Shown here: positions 1-7,715 of the stretch, one piece after another
Layout of the letters: each line of letters begins with the position of its first letter
Position numbering within the stretch: position 1 is the stretch's first letter
Assembly: GCA_905181935.1 (NCBI GenBank)
Contig: CAJIZV010000002.1
Span: 558,001 to 622,000, forward strand
DNA from: an uncultured Amylibacter sp.
GTDB lineage: Bacteria > Pseudomonadota > Alphaproteobacteria > Rhodobacterales > Rhodobacteraceae
DNA: 64,000 nucleotides
Reading direction: 5' to 3'
The notes under the pieces: generated by a model
Database searches by the model: none
Told to the model about the DNA's origin: nothing
Seen by the model: only the letters and a program-made list of their open reading frames with translations
Translations under genes and position numbers: made by a program

Positions 1-49
1 GGGCCATAGGTGCCCCCATCAATCCCGTACCAAGAACAGCAATTTTCAT
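1..49 (-). CDS. NAD-binding beta-hydroxyacid dehydrogenase, 5' end only
   Basis: Only the first 16 codons are inside the window (MKIAVLGTGLMGAPMA). This is the Rossmann start, with the GxGxMG dinucleotide-binding loop, typical of 3-hydroxyisobutyrate / tartronate-semialdehyde reductase-type dehydrogenases. A GGAG ribosome site lies about 7 bases before the ATG. The gene is divergent from the 6-phosphogluconate dehydrogenase at 329 and shares an intergenic region holding a LacI-type palindrome. A role in sugar-acid catabolism is inferred from that context. The exact substrate cannot be told from this fragment. Confidence 0.75.
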   Translation of the reverse strand, partial: MKIAVLGTGLMGAPMA

Positions 50-138
50 GCCAGCGCTCCAATCACGCCTTGGTGTAAATGCACTTTTATGTCCATAATT
101 GCTTTCATATTGACGTCCTTTTGGTTTGATGGCACATT

Positions 139-154
139 TAGTTATCGATAACAT
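139..154. promoter_or_regulatory. LacI/GntR-type operator in divergent intergenic region
   Basis: A perfect 12-bp palindrome GTTATCGATAAC (141-152) lies within TAGTTATCGATAACAT. It fits the TGTTAnCGnTAACA pattern of LacI-family sugar-acid repressors such as E. coli GntR at all but the first position. The same core occurs twice upstream of the TRAP transporter at 1951 and 2015. Its place between two divergent metabolic genes suggests it controls both. No regulator gene is visible here. Confidence 0.6.
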
Positions 155-328
155 TTTGCGCAGATTAGGATGAAAAACACAAATATCTTTTTTTTGAAGC
201 CATTGATACTGCCTTTAACTTTTATGTTTTGAACAACTTTTTTGGCGAACAGGTCAGCCATGAGCTCGAAATAGCAGTGATCACCAACATCTTAGCATAT
301 TATTAGGCACTAACGGATTGGAAAACTT

Positions 329-1726
329 ATGACAAATGCACAAATCGGGCTCATCGGCTTAGGCACTATGGGGGCTGCTCTTGCGTCCAACATCGCCGAC
401 AATGGCTTTGATATCGCGGTCTGGAACCGTACCAGATCCATCACCAATGATTTTGTCGAAAACGCCGGCGACCTCGCCCCACGGATAACAGGCACCGAAA
501 CACTCGAAGACCTCGTCGCGGCAATCGCGACACCGAGGGCCATTATTCTAATGGTGCCGGCCGGACAACCCGTCGACGATCAAATTAATGCCCTGCGCCC
601 CTTGCTGGATGACGATGATCTGATCATCGACGCTGGTAACGCGCTGTTTCATGACACTAATCGCCGCGCGAATGAGGCCCAAGGTCCCTTCCTAGGTATC
701 GGTGTGTCGGGAGGTGAAGAAGGTGCACGTTTTGGCCCATCCATCATGGGCGGCGGCGAAAAAACGTACTGGGACCGTGTAGCCCATATTCTCAAAGCAA
801 TCAGTGCTAAACATAAGGGTACTCCATGCGCCACGTGGATGGGTAAAGCGGGCGCAGGCCACTTCGTCAAAGCCGTGCACAATGGGATTGAATACGCTGA
901 CATGCAGATGATTGCCGAAGTCTATGGAGTTATGCGCGACGGATTTGGCATGTCAGCCCCCGACATCGGCTCTGTATTTGCACGTTGGAACAAAGGCCCA
1001 CTACAGTCCTACCTCATCGAAATTTCTGGCAAGGTCGCCAACGCATTTGACTCAAAATCCAACGGGCCACTTCTGGACATAATCGTTGATGCCGCCGGGC
1101 AGAAAGGCACAGGGCGCTGGACCGCAATAGAAGCTCAGCACCTCACTTCACCAATTCCTGGAATCGAAGCTGCCGTAGTGGCCCGCAATCTGTCATCTCA
1201 ACGCAAAGAGCGCGCTGAAGGCGAAGCAATATTTGGCGCAGCTCCGGTTGCTATAGGGACAGATCAGCTCAGTATTGATCAGCTTGAAACCGGCCTAATT
1301 GCTGGAAAAATCCTTAGCTATGCGCAAGGATTCGCTATGATCAATGCAGCATCAAGCGATTACGACTGGGCTCTGCCTCTTCCCAAAATAGCGCGCGTTT
1401 GGCGAGCAGGGTGCATTATTCGTTCATCGATGCTCGACGACATGGCAACGGCTCTTACCAGAAATCCTGACCGTAATTTGATGCAGGCGCCTGCTTTTGC
1501 CGATCTGCTAAAAGCGCATCACATGGCCCTTCGCCAGATTGTTGCTGTGGGCACGCTCCACGGAATCGCGATGCCTGCCCTAGCGTCAAGTATCGCCTAT
1601 TTTGATGCCATGCGTACATCCCGTGGCACGGCTAACATGATACAAGGCCAGCGTGACTACTTTGGCCGCCACAGTTTTTCACGATTGGATGGTGGAGTTG
1701 GCTGTCACGGACCATGGGCAGAATAA
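329..1726 (+). CDS. gnd: 6-phosphogluconate dehydrogenase (decarboxylating)
   Basis: The enzyme oxidises and decarboxylates 6-phosphogluconate to ribulose 5-phosphate in the cytosol. The 465-aa length is normal. The Rossmann loop GLGTMG is at residues 10-15, the substrate-binding signature GVSGGEEGARFGPS at 125-138, and the catalytic lysine K181 precedes the NGIEYAD segment at 185-191. The C-terminal helical domain ends with the family's GQRDYFG-type motif. The start ATG at 329 is preceded by a purine-rich GGATTGGAA stretch. The gene lies near a TRAP transporter and shares its predicted operator type, so it probably serves uptake and catabolism of gluconate or a related acid. Base composition is richer in GC than the genes after 16 kb. 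Confidence 0.95.
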   Translation: MTNAQIGLIGLGTMGAALASNIADNGFDIAVWNRTRSITNDFVENAGDLAPRITGTETLEDLVAAIATPRAIILMVPAGQPVDDQINALRPLLDDDDLIIDAGNALFHDTNRRANEAQGPFLGIGVSGGEEGARFGPSIMGGGEKTYWDRVAHILKAISAKHKGTPCATWMGKAGAGHFVKAVHNGIEYADMQMIAEVYGVMRDGFGMSAPDIGSVFARWNKGPLQSYLIEISGKVANAFDSKSNGPLLDIIVDAAGQKGTGRWTAIEAQHLTSPIPGIEAAVVARNLSSQRKERAEGEAIFGAAPVAIGTDQLSIDQLETGLIAGKILSYAQGFAMINAASSDYDWALPLPKIARVWRAGCIIRSSMLDDMATALTRNPDRNLMQAPAFADLLKAHHMALRQIVAVGTLHGIAMPALASSIAYFDAMRTSRGTANMIQGQRDYFGRHSFSRLDGGVGCHGPWAE

Positions 1727-1918
1727 CATACAAAGAACAACATCAAATAGCCATCGGCCAATAGCTGCATCTCGGCATTATAATTGACTAAGACGAGAGA
1801 CGGTATTGTACTTGATGTCCTTACACTGATTTCACAGCAACCAATTTAACTGGATTAGTGGTTATGGCGATGAGGCGTTTTTTATTTTGCAAAATTAAAT
1901 TCAAGGATAATTAAAAGG

Positions 1919-1994
1919 TAATCATTGCCAATACTGACTCAATGTATAAATGTTAACGATAACATTTATACATTGACAAATAATCATTGCCAAT
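1919..1994. repeat. Duplicated promoter-operator module (first copy and start of second)
   Basis: TAATCATTGCCAAT occurs at 1919-1932 and again at 1981-1994. Each copy is followed by a TATAAA box and then the same TGTTAACGATAACA palindrome, at 1951 and 2015. The spacing between copies is 62-64 bp, so a whole promoter-operator unit appears to have been duplicated in tandem before the TRAP operon. Confidence 0.8.
1941..1974. promoter_or_regulatory. Operator 1 upstream of TRAP operon
   Basis: This is a 34-bp near-perfect inverted repeat centred on TGTTAACGATAACA (1951-1964). Both arms extend out through AATGTATAAA and its complement, with mismatches only near the centre. It is a LacI-family type of site. 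Its TATAAA box (1945-1950) abuts the core, but the TTGCCA at 1925 is only 14 bp away, so promoter activity of this copy is doubtful. Confidence 0.75.
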
Positions 1995-2014
1995 GCTACT
2001 TCTTAATTTATAAA
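1987..2014 (+). promoter_or_regulatory. Predicted sigma-70 promoter of the TRAP operon
   Basis: TTGCCA (1987-1992) and TATAAA (2009-2014) are separated by 16 bp. The -10 box abuts operator 2, the position expected for repression by steric blocking. The distance to the first start codon at 2124 is about 110 bp. Confidence 0.55.
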
Positions 2015-2033
2015 TGTTAACGATAACATTTAT
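2010..2033. promoter_or_regulatory. Operator 2 upstream of TRAP operon
   Basis: A second copy of the TGTTAACGATAACA core (2015-2028) with AT-rich symmetrical flanks. The core is identical to operator 1 and lies 64 bp downstream of it. Two sites in this arrangement could allow cooperative binding or looping by a tetrameric repressor, which is inference. Confidence 0.75.
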
Positions 2034-2123
2034 TCGGAGTTAACGGTACCTCCGATTAAAACGAATAGTCTTTCGCATCTGGCGTTTAATTTAGACTATG
2101 GCAGATTACTTTGAAAGGAGCGC

Positions 2124-2609
2124 ATGAAAATAATTGTCGAAAAATTATGGAACTCCATTGAAGCCATCATGGCGCTTTTAATGGTTACCATGATCGCACT
2201 TGTGTTCACCAATGTCGTGTTGCGTTACGGCTTTTCCTCAAGCTTACGCCCTTCGGTAGAACTGTCACGCATGTGCTTTGTTTGGGTTGTCATGCTGGGC
2301 GCAGTAGTGGTGTTGCGACGTGATGAACATCTCGCTGTGACTGAAATTTCAGACGTTTTCTTCCCACGAGCTGTGCCATTTCTGCGACGCCTTGGTTGGG
2401 CAATTATCCTGTTTGCTGTGGGCATGCTATTTTGGGGTTCATTCCGCCAAATGATGGCCAATTGGAATAACATCTCACAACTTACCGGCCTCCCGTCAGG
2501 GCTTTTTTATGCGTCTGGCTTCATATCAGGTGGTTTAATGGCCTTTGTGGCGGTCATTCGGATATTTAATCCTGATGCGTTTGCAACAGAAGATGAACCC
2601 ACAAAATGA
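2124..2609 (+). CDS. TRAP transporter small permease subunit (DctQ family)
   Basis: This inner-membrane protein of 161 aa is the small 4-TM subunit of a tripartite ATP-independent periplasmic transporter. Hydrophobic segments are visible near residues 13-35, 50-68, 87-110 and 128-148, with the conserved WVV(M)LGA stretch of the family between. An AAAGGAG ribosome site sits 6 bases before the ATG. It is first in a three-gene operon and overlaps the large permease gene by four bases (ATGA), which indicates translational coupling. The operon has its own double operator. The substrate is not shown by sequence; a sugar acid is inferred from the neighbouring gnd. Confidence 0.92.
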   Translation: MKIIVEKLWNSIEAIMALLMVTMIALVFTNVVLRYGFSSSLRPSVELSRMCFVWVVMLGAVVVLRRDEHLAVTEISDVFFPRAVPFLRRLGWAIILFAVGMLFWGSFRQMMANWNNISQLTGLPSGLFYASGFISGGLMAFVAVIRIFNPDAFATEDEPTK

Positions 2610-3886
2610 CACTCGCAATTTTTCTCAGCGTTTTGCTCTTTGCGATTATGCTTCGATTGCCCGTCGCGTTCGCGCTGTTGCTATCGTCAATCGCACTCAT
2701 GTTTTACATGGATTCGTTCAGAGTTGATATTGTTGCACAGTCACTAATTAATGGTGTGGATAGTTTTCCGCTTCTGGCGATCCCGTTCTTCCTCGTCGCA
2801 GGCGAAGTCATGTCCGTAGGAGGCCTCTCGGCGCGCATTGTGCGGATGGCGACGACATTTGTAGGTCACCGCAAAGGTGGCTTGGGATACGTAGCGATTT
2901 TCACTTCTGTCTTACTGGCAGGTCTATCAGGATCGGCTGTCGCTGATGCCGCCGCATTGGTCAGTATTCTTTATCCAATGATGAAGCAGGCCGGTTATCC
3001 GGAGGGACGTTCTATGGGTCTGCTAGCTTCTGGTGGCATCATAGCCCCGGTTATTCCACCCTCGTTACCGCTGATCTTAGTTGGTGTAGCAGGCGGAATT
3101 TCGATCAAGGACTTGTTCTTGGGCGGTATTGTTCCGGGCCTATTGATGGGTTTGACTTTAGTAATTGTTTGGTCTGTTCTTGTGCGTAACGAGGATCTAC
3201 CAGTTGCCTCCAAAGCTCCCGTAGCTGAAAAAATGGCCGCCCTCAAGGACGGTATTTGGGCACTTATGATGCCGATTATGATAATTGGTGGTATCAGATT
3301 TGGCGTATTCACCCCCACAGAGGCTGCTGTTGTCGCCGCAGTTTATGCGCTCTTTATTTCCACGTTTATTTACCGTGAGATGACGTGGATTAAGCTATAT
3401 TTAGTGCTTAAAAATGCTGGGCGTGCAACAGCAATGGTCATGTTTCTGGTTGGCTGTGCCATGGTTGCAGCATGGTTGATTACCGTAGCTCAATTACCAC
3501 AACAACTTGCTGCCCTGCTTGAACCACTTATCGATAATCCTCGCACATTGATGCTTGTGATAATGCTTCTAGTTCTGGCTGTAGGCATGGTTATGGATCT
3601 TGCTCCTACTGTGCTGATCCTTGTGCCGCTGCTGATGCCTGTCATCAAATTGGCGGGGATCGATCCGGTCTATTTCGGGTTGATGTTTATAATTAATTGT
3701 TCCATCGGATTGATTACGCCGCCCGTTGGTAATGTTCTGAATGTAGTTTGTGGAGTCGGCCGCGTGCCGATGTCCAAGGCTGTAAAAGGAGTCTCACCCT
3801 TTCTAGCCGCTTATTTGGTGCTTTTGGGGCTATTTATAGCATTCCCAAACATCATTATCGTGCCGATGAAGGCTATCATTGGTTAA
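2606..3886 (+). CDS. TRAP transporter large permease subunit (DctM family)
   Basis: A 426-aa polytopic inner-membrane protein, the ion-coupled transport subunit of the TRAP system. Family marks include the hydrophobic N-terminus, FLVAGEVMSVGGLSARIV near residues 60-78, GSAVADAAAL near 112-121, the GGIIAPVIPPS loop near 142-152 and a C-terminal region with PPVGNVLNVV. Length is normal. The start ATG overlaps the stop of the Q subunit. The P subunit follows after a short gap, so all three parts are present in the usual Q-M-P order. Confidence 0.95.
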   Translation: MTLAIFLSVLLFAIMLRLPVAFALLLSSIALMFYMDSFRVDIVAQSLINGVDSFPLLAIPFFLVAGEVMSVGGLSARIVRMATTFVGHRKGGLGYVAIFTSVLLAGLSGSAVADAAALVSILYPMMKQAGYPEGRSMGLLASGGIIAPVIPPSLPLILVGVAGGISIKDLFLGGIVPGLLMGLTLVIVWSVLVRNEDLPVASKAPVAEKMAALKDGIWALMMPIMIIGGIRFGVFTPTEAAVVAAVYALFISTFIYREMTWIKLYLVLKNAGRATAMVMFLVGCAMVAAWLITVAQLPQQLAALLEPLIDNPRTLMLVIMLLVLAVGMVMDLAPTVLILVPLLMPVIKLAGIDPVYFGLMFIINCSIGLITPPVGNVLNVVCGVGRVPMSKAVKGVSPFLAAYLVLLGLFIAFPNIIIVPMKAIIG

Positions 3887-3910
3887 TTTAAACACTGGAG
3901 AAACAAAAAA

Positions 3911-4888
3911 ATGAAATTTTATATGAAAAATATGCTACTTGCGAGCACTATTATCCTTGGCGCGACATTTGCCTCGGCTGAAACCACGTTGAAACTGGCG
4001 CACGCAGCGCCGGAATCCGATCTGCAGCAATCAATGTCATTGTTTTTTAAAGAACAAGTCGAGTCTCGCACAGACGGCAATGTCATCGTCAACCTGTTCC
4101 CATCTGGCCAATTGGGCAATGACGCGCAGATGATCGACGGTATCCGCTCTGGTATCATCGATATCGCAATGGTCGGCTTGAACAACTATTCTGGGCTTAT
4201 GCCTGAATCAGCTGCATTCACTCTGCCATTCATGTTTCCGACACGTGAATCTGCGTATCAGGTTCTGGATGGCTCTGTTGGGCAAGGCGTTTTGGACCAG
4301 ATGGGTGAATTTGGGCTTAGGGGGCTTGGTTTTCCTGAAAACGGCTATCGTAACATGACAAATAACCGCGGCCCGATCAAGGTGCCCGCTGATGTTAAAG
4401 GTTTGCAGATGCGCGTAAACAACTCCATCGCGTTGAACAATATGTTTGCAGCACTGGGTGCGAACCCCCAACAAATCCCTGTTGCTGAACTTTATACTGC
4501 TTTGGAAACAGGCGTTGTTGACGCGCAGGATCACCCGATTGGCGTTACCTTGTCGTTCAAGTTCTACGAGGTTCAAGACTACCTTAGCATGACACAGCAC
4601 GCCTATTCACCGCTGGCTCTTGCTATGAACAATGGCGCTTTTGAAGGCCTGAGCGCAGATGAGCAAGCGATTGTTCTTGGGGTTTCTGCTGAAGCCGTTG
4701 CAATGCAGCGCGAGCTAAGTATCGCAAAAGAAGATGATATGATTGCGGCACTCGAAGCAGACGGCATGACGGTCAACCGTGACGTTGACGGCGCGGCGTT
4801 CCAAGAGGCGGTAAAGCCTGTTTGGGAAGCGTTCATCAAAGCAAACGGTGACAAGCTAGTGAATGCGATCCTCGAAGCATCCAAATAA
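3911..4888 (+). CDS. TRAP transporter periplasmic solute-binding protein (DctP family)
   Basis: The 325-aa precursor carries a clear Sec signal peptide with predicted cleavage after ASA (residues 21-23). The mature protein begins with the family pattern TTLKLAHAAPE, then SGQLGND near 59-65 and a central RVNNS/NPQQIPVAELYTAL segment. The arginine before VNNS is at the place of the conserved carboxylate-binding arginine of TRAP receptors, so the ligand is probably an organic acid. A GGAG site precedes the ATG. It is the last gene of the operon and is followed by a strong terminator at 4905. The DctP/UxuM-like type is consistent with a sugar-acid ligand but does not prove it. Confidence 0.95.
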   Translation: MKFYMKNMLLASTIILGATFASAETTLKLAHAAPESDLQQSMSLFFKEQVESRTDGNVIVNLFPSGQLGNDAQMIDGIRSGIIDIAMVGLNNYSGLMPESAAFTLPFMFPTRESAYQVLDGSVGQGVLDQMGEFGLRGLGFPENGYRNMTNNRGPIKVPADVKGLQMRVNNSIALNNMFAALGANPQQIPVAELYTALETGVVDAQDHPIGVTLSFKFYEVQDYLSMTQHAYSPLALAMNNGAFEGLSADEQAIVLGVSAEAVAMQRELSIAKEDDMIAALEADGMTVNRDVDGAAFQEAVKPVWEAFIKANGDKLVNAILEASK

Positions 4889-4904
4889 TACTCAGATAAC
4901 TCTA

Positions 4905-4939
4905 GAGATCCCGGCCAAATAAACCGGGGTCTCTTTTTT
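4905..4939 (+). terminator. Rho-independent terminator of the TRAP operon
   Basis: A 10-bp stem GAGATCCCGG / CCGGGGTCTC with one G-T wobble and a 9-base loop is followed directly by six T. It lies 16 bases after the solute-binding protein stop codon. Confidence 0.88.
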
Positions 4940-4972
4940 AACAGGCCCGTCTTGAGAAAAGCACCAGGAGAC

Positions 4973-5038
4973 GGCATTGTCAGACAAACTTGACGTCACA
5001 TTGGGTGCCCCCCAATTTTTCTGAATGATAAAACAAAA
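4973..5038 (+). mobile_element. IS6-family end fragment (transposase-start end)
   Basis: The sequence starts with GGCATTGTCAGACAAAC and matches, in the opposite orientation, the right end of the 5134-5832 remnant through the ATTTTT.TGAATGA stretch that leads into its transposase start. It is cut off after about 65 bp, where a second end fragment begins. It carries no coding capacity. Confidence 0.75.
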
Positions 5039-5092
5039 GGTGCTGTCAGACAAAGTCTAACCCGTCTCAAAGTACCCTGATCATACAAATCT
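5039..5092 (+). mobile_element. IS6-family end fragment (transposase-stop end)
   Basis: It starts with GGTGCTGTCAGACAAAG and aligns with the ends at 5134 and 6321 through the GATCATACAAATCTA stretch, then diverges. It abuts the fragment at 4973, giving a head-to-tail pair of IS ends with nothing between. Roughly 54 bp are recognisable. Confidence 0.7.
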
Positions 5093-5133
5093 AGTAGTAA
5101 AGCCAGAGATCCAAGTCATTGCATCTTGGCGAG

Positions 5134-5832
5134 GGTATTGTCAGACAAAGCCTATCACCTCTCAAAGTACCACGATCATACAAACCTATGAAGCGCAGAT
5201 TTGGAACCACTCAATGAGAGCGGTACTGCGTTTTTGTTTATAAGTCTGTCTGTTTTGAAGATGTCTTTCATGATTGAAGTGGTTGTATATTTGACTGTGA
5301 TAACTGACAAACCTCTGGAGCGTGGCTGCTGTTTTAAATAACTGCATTGCTCGCTCTCGCCGTCGAAACGGTAAGTGTGAGTTTTCACATCTGTTGTTGG
5401 AGCGACCCCCACATAATTGCTTGTTAGCAATTCCAATCTCACGAAAAGCCGCGCCATAGGTAAAATCTCTCACCGTTTATTTTGACAAAGACTTCGTCTA
5501 AATGCCATTGCCAGTTTGAGTGTTGACCCACCCTCTTCTTTCGAATTTCCTTAGCAAATTTTGCACCAAACCGATCCACCCAGAACCGTACAGTTTCCCT
5601 CTCGGGATATTGCTAGCCCCAATACCCTGCGGGCAATGCATGACAAATATCAATTCCACGTTCATGCAAGATATCTTCAACTTGGCGGAAACTTAGCGGG
5701 TAACGCACGTAATACATAACCGCTAAGCGGATGATTTTGGGCGAAGTCTTGAAGTACTTAAATGGGTTTTGTGTTGTCATTCATAAAAATTAGGTACCAA
5801 CCAATGGGACGCCAAGTTTGTCTGACAATACC
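5134..5832 (-). mobile_element. Defective IS6-family insertion sequence
   Basis: A 699-bp element bounded by perfect 16-bp inverted repeats, GGTATTGTCAGACAAA at 5134-5149 and its complement at 5817-5832. Inside is a broken IS6-type transposase read on the minus strand. The element is shorter than the roughly 800-900 bp usual for the family because the middle of the transposase is deleted. The flanking octamers differ, so no target-site duplication remains. It cannot move by itself but could be mobilised by a related transposase in trans. Confidence 0.88.
5186..5780 (-). pseudogene. IS6-family transposase, disrupted
   Basis: Reading starts at ATG 5780 with MTTQNPFKYFKTSP, the typical IS6-family N-terminus, and runs to LHERGIDICH. 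There a 42-nt stretch (5598-5639) is inserted in frame and contains a TAG stop (5613-5615). The original frame resumes at ETVRFWVDRFG and reaches WHLDEVFVKINGE, which holds the first catalytic Asp. At about 5452-5458 the frame jumps to the C-terminal part (TYGAAFREIG... ENSHLPFRRRERAM). The second Asp and the Glu of the DDE core are missing. Both sides of the jump share TATGGCG, which suggests deletion by short-homology recombination. It is not functional. Confidence 0.9.
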
Positions 5833-6087
5833 AAATAGAGGCCACTCATAAATACAAACATGACATAATGATTGCAAATTTGTAATATTAATAATATCTT
5901 ATTGATATTAAATATCAAAGTTATAGTAATTTAATAAATGATAGTATCTTAATATATGTGGTGTAATTTATATTATGACCCATAGACTTTATGCAAATTA
6001 CGTCGCACTACTTTTTTACTTTATGGAAGGGAACTTTTGCCTTCTCACCGATCCGTTTTTATTAGATTGCAGAACAGGGATAATGTT

Positions 6088-6276
6088 ATGAACGAATCCA
6101 AAAACTTGGAACTTGAAAATGCAATCAATGATAACTGTCCCTGGTCAGGCAACCCAATCGACGAAAACTCTCTTACAACCTACAAAGGTAAAATTGTAGG
6201 GTTTTGTAATCCCGGCTGTCGTGACAAGTTTGAGAAGGCCGTAGACTTGTTTGAAAGTCTGTTACTTGCACCCTGA
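6088..6276 (+). CDS. Small Cys-rich YHS-like protein
   Basis: A 62-aa protein with the pattern CPWSG...(D)SLTTYKG..VGFCNPGCRDKF. The three cysteines (in CPWSG, FCN and GC) and the TYKGKIVGFC core resemble YHS-type metal- or haem-associated modules and the short tail found on some glutathione S-transferase-like proteins of Rhodobacterales. I chose ATG 6088, which has AGGGA seven bases upstream; a TTG at 6037 with GGAAGGG upstream would add 17 residues. The gene stands alone between IS remnants. A role in metal handling is only a guess. Confidence 0.7.
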   Translation: MNESKNLELENAINDNCPWSGNPIDENSLTTYKGKIVGFCNPGCRDKFEKAVDLFESLLLAP

Positions 6277-6320
6277 TTTTACACAGCTCCGTGTGTTTTC
6301 ATCGGATTGTCACATTTGAG

Positions 6321-6501
6321 GGTGCTGTCAAACAAAGCCTAACCCGTTTCAAAGTGCCACGATCATACAAATCTATGAACCGCAGATTTGGAACCGCTCA
6401 ATGAGAGCGGCACTGCGTTTTTGTTTGTAAGTCTGTCTGTTTTGAAGATGTCTTTCATGATTGAAGTGGTTGTATATTTGACTGTGATAACTAACAAACC
6501 T
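6321..6501. mobile_element. IS6-family end fragment, 180 bp
   Basis: This stretch is nearly identical to 5134-5313, starting with GGTGCTGTCAAACAAAG and running through the region that encodes the last ~40 residues of the transposase. Similarity stops abruptly after ACAAACC. It is a second, independently decayed copy in the same orientation as the 5134 element. The rest of the gap up to 6659 is AT-rich and shows nothing I can name except a 6-bp hairpin at 6613-6631. Confidence 0.85.
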
Positions 6502-6659
6502 ATTTATATCATTAGCTTCATTCGACCTATATCCTGTTTCAATTTACTACTTCGCCTGTAAATCTTACAAAATGGTCTGGACATGGGGTTCATAAATGAT
6601 TGAATGCTTGGCGATACCAATCCAAGGTATCATAAATAAAATCGATTGAAATCCTGTTG

Positions 6660-7715
6660 TTATTTTTTCGTGAAATAAGATTGGAATGCGGCGATGGTGG
6701 CTTCCAACCCATCATCCGAGACATCGCGGTGCAGGACCATTCGAATTGCTGGGGATTGCCCACCGATACGAATGCCAGCATCCGCCATATGAGAGCGCAG
6801 TGCGTCGGGATTGCTGTCGCGCGGAGTAAAGAACAGCATGTTGCTGCCCAATTGAACATCGCCCGCATCCATTTCACTCATCGCTGCGGCCAAAGCACGT
6901 GCGTTGGTATGATCACGTTCCAGATCATGCAAATTATGATCAAGTGCATGAAGGGCAGCTGCGGCAAGAACACCGGCTTGTCGCATCGATCCACCCAGTA
7001 TTTTGCGGTTCCGCCGGGCTTGAACGATAAGCGCGATTGAGCCCACAAGAACAGATCCAACCGGCGCACCCAAACCTTTTGACATACAAATTGAAATGCT
7101 GTCCGCGCAATTAGCCAGTTCAATAGCCTCACACCCAAGCACTGCAATTGCGTTGAAAAACCGTGCCCCATCCAGATGAACGGATAGGCCCCCTTTCCAT
7201 GCCACTTGTGCGGCTGCCCGCATGTCATCGAGAGGGATTACTTGCCCACCTACAGTATTTTCCAAACACAAAAGCCGACTTCTTGCGTAATGTGGATCAT
7301 CTACTTTGATCGCTTCCGTTACATCCGCAGGCGACACAGCACCATTTTTTTGAGTGGCAATGGCGTTCATTGAAATACCCGCCAACACAGAAGCACCCGC
7401 CGCCTCGTCGCAGTAAATGTGGTATGCATCTCCGACTATGATCTCGTCCCCACGCCCACAATGCGCCATGAGTCCGGCCAAATTGCTTTGCGTGCCGGTG
7501 GGCATAAAGACCGCAGCCTCTTTGCCCAGCAATTTTGCCAAACGGCTTTCCAACATCCTCACTGTCGGGTCTTCGCCATAAACATCATCACCAACAATAG
7601 CCGCAGCCATTGCTGCGCGCATCGCTTTATCAGGCGCAGTCATCGTATCACTGCGCAGATCGCATAGGCAGCTATTACTGCATTGGGCTGTGTTCTTACC
7701 ACCGTAAAGGCTCAT
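6660..7715 (-). CDS. ltaE: Low-specificity threonine aldolase
   Basis: A PLP enzyme that cleaves L-threonine or L-allo-threonine to glycine and acetaldehyde, and can act on other beta-hydroxy amino acids. The 351-aa sequence has LRSDTMTAP near residue 20, GDDVYGEDPTV at 42-52, LDGAR at 181-185 (Asp for the PLP ring) and the PLP-binding lysine K213 in SKGLGAPVGS. The ATG overlaps the stop of the upstream oxygenase reading frame (ATGA), so the two are translationally coupled. An aldolase that handles beta-hydroxy amino acids beside an oxygenase resembling aspartyl/asparaginyl hydroxylases suggests a linked step: one makes a beta-hydroxylated amino acid and the other cleaves it. That link is inference. 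Confidence 0.93.
   Translation of the reverse strand: MSLYGGKNTAQCSNSCLCDLRSDTMTAPDKAMRAAMAAAIVGDDVYGEDPTVRMLESRLAKLLGKEAAVFMPTGTQSNLAGLMAHCGRGDEIIVGDAYHIYCDEAAGASVLAGISMNAIATQKNGAVSPADVTEAIKVDDPHYARSRLLCLENTVGGQVIPLDDMRAAAQVAWKGGLSVHLDGARFFNAIAVLGCEAIELANCADSISICMSKGLGAPVGSVLVGSIALIVQARRNRKILGGSMRQAGVLAAAALHALDHNLHDLERDHTNARALAAAMSEMDAGDVQLGSNMLFFTPRDSNPDALRSHMADAGIRIGGQSPAIRMVLHRDVSDDGLEATIAAFQSYFTKK

Noticed and set aside
4967..4973. GGAGACG matching the acceptor end of tRNA-Ser, as possible far attachment site of the integrated element
   Set aside because: Only seven bases match and the flanks differ from the tRNA 3' end. Chance matches of this length are expected.
5126..5840. Target-site duplication around the defective IS6 element
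   Set aside because: The eight bases on each side (TTGGCGAG and AAATAGAG) share only the last three, so no duplication can be claimed.
6613..6631. GATACC/GGTATC hairpin after the threonine aldolase gene as a terminator
   Set aside because: The six-base AT-rich stem has no T-run on the minus strand, so it does not look like a terminator.
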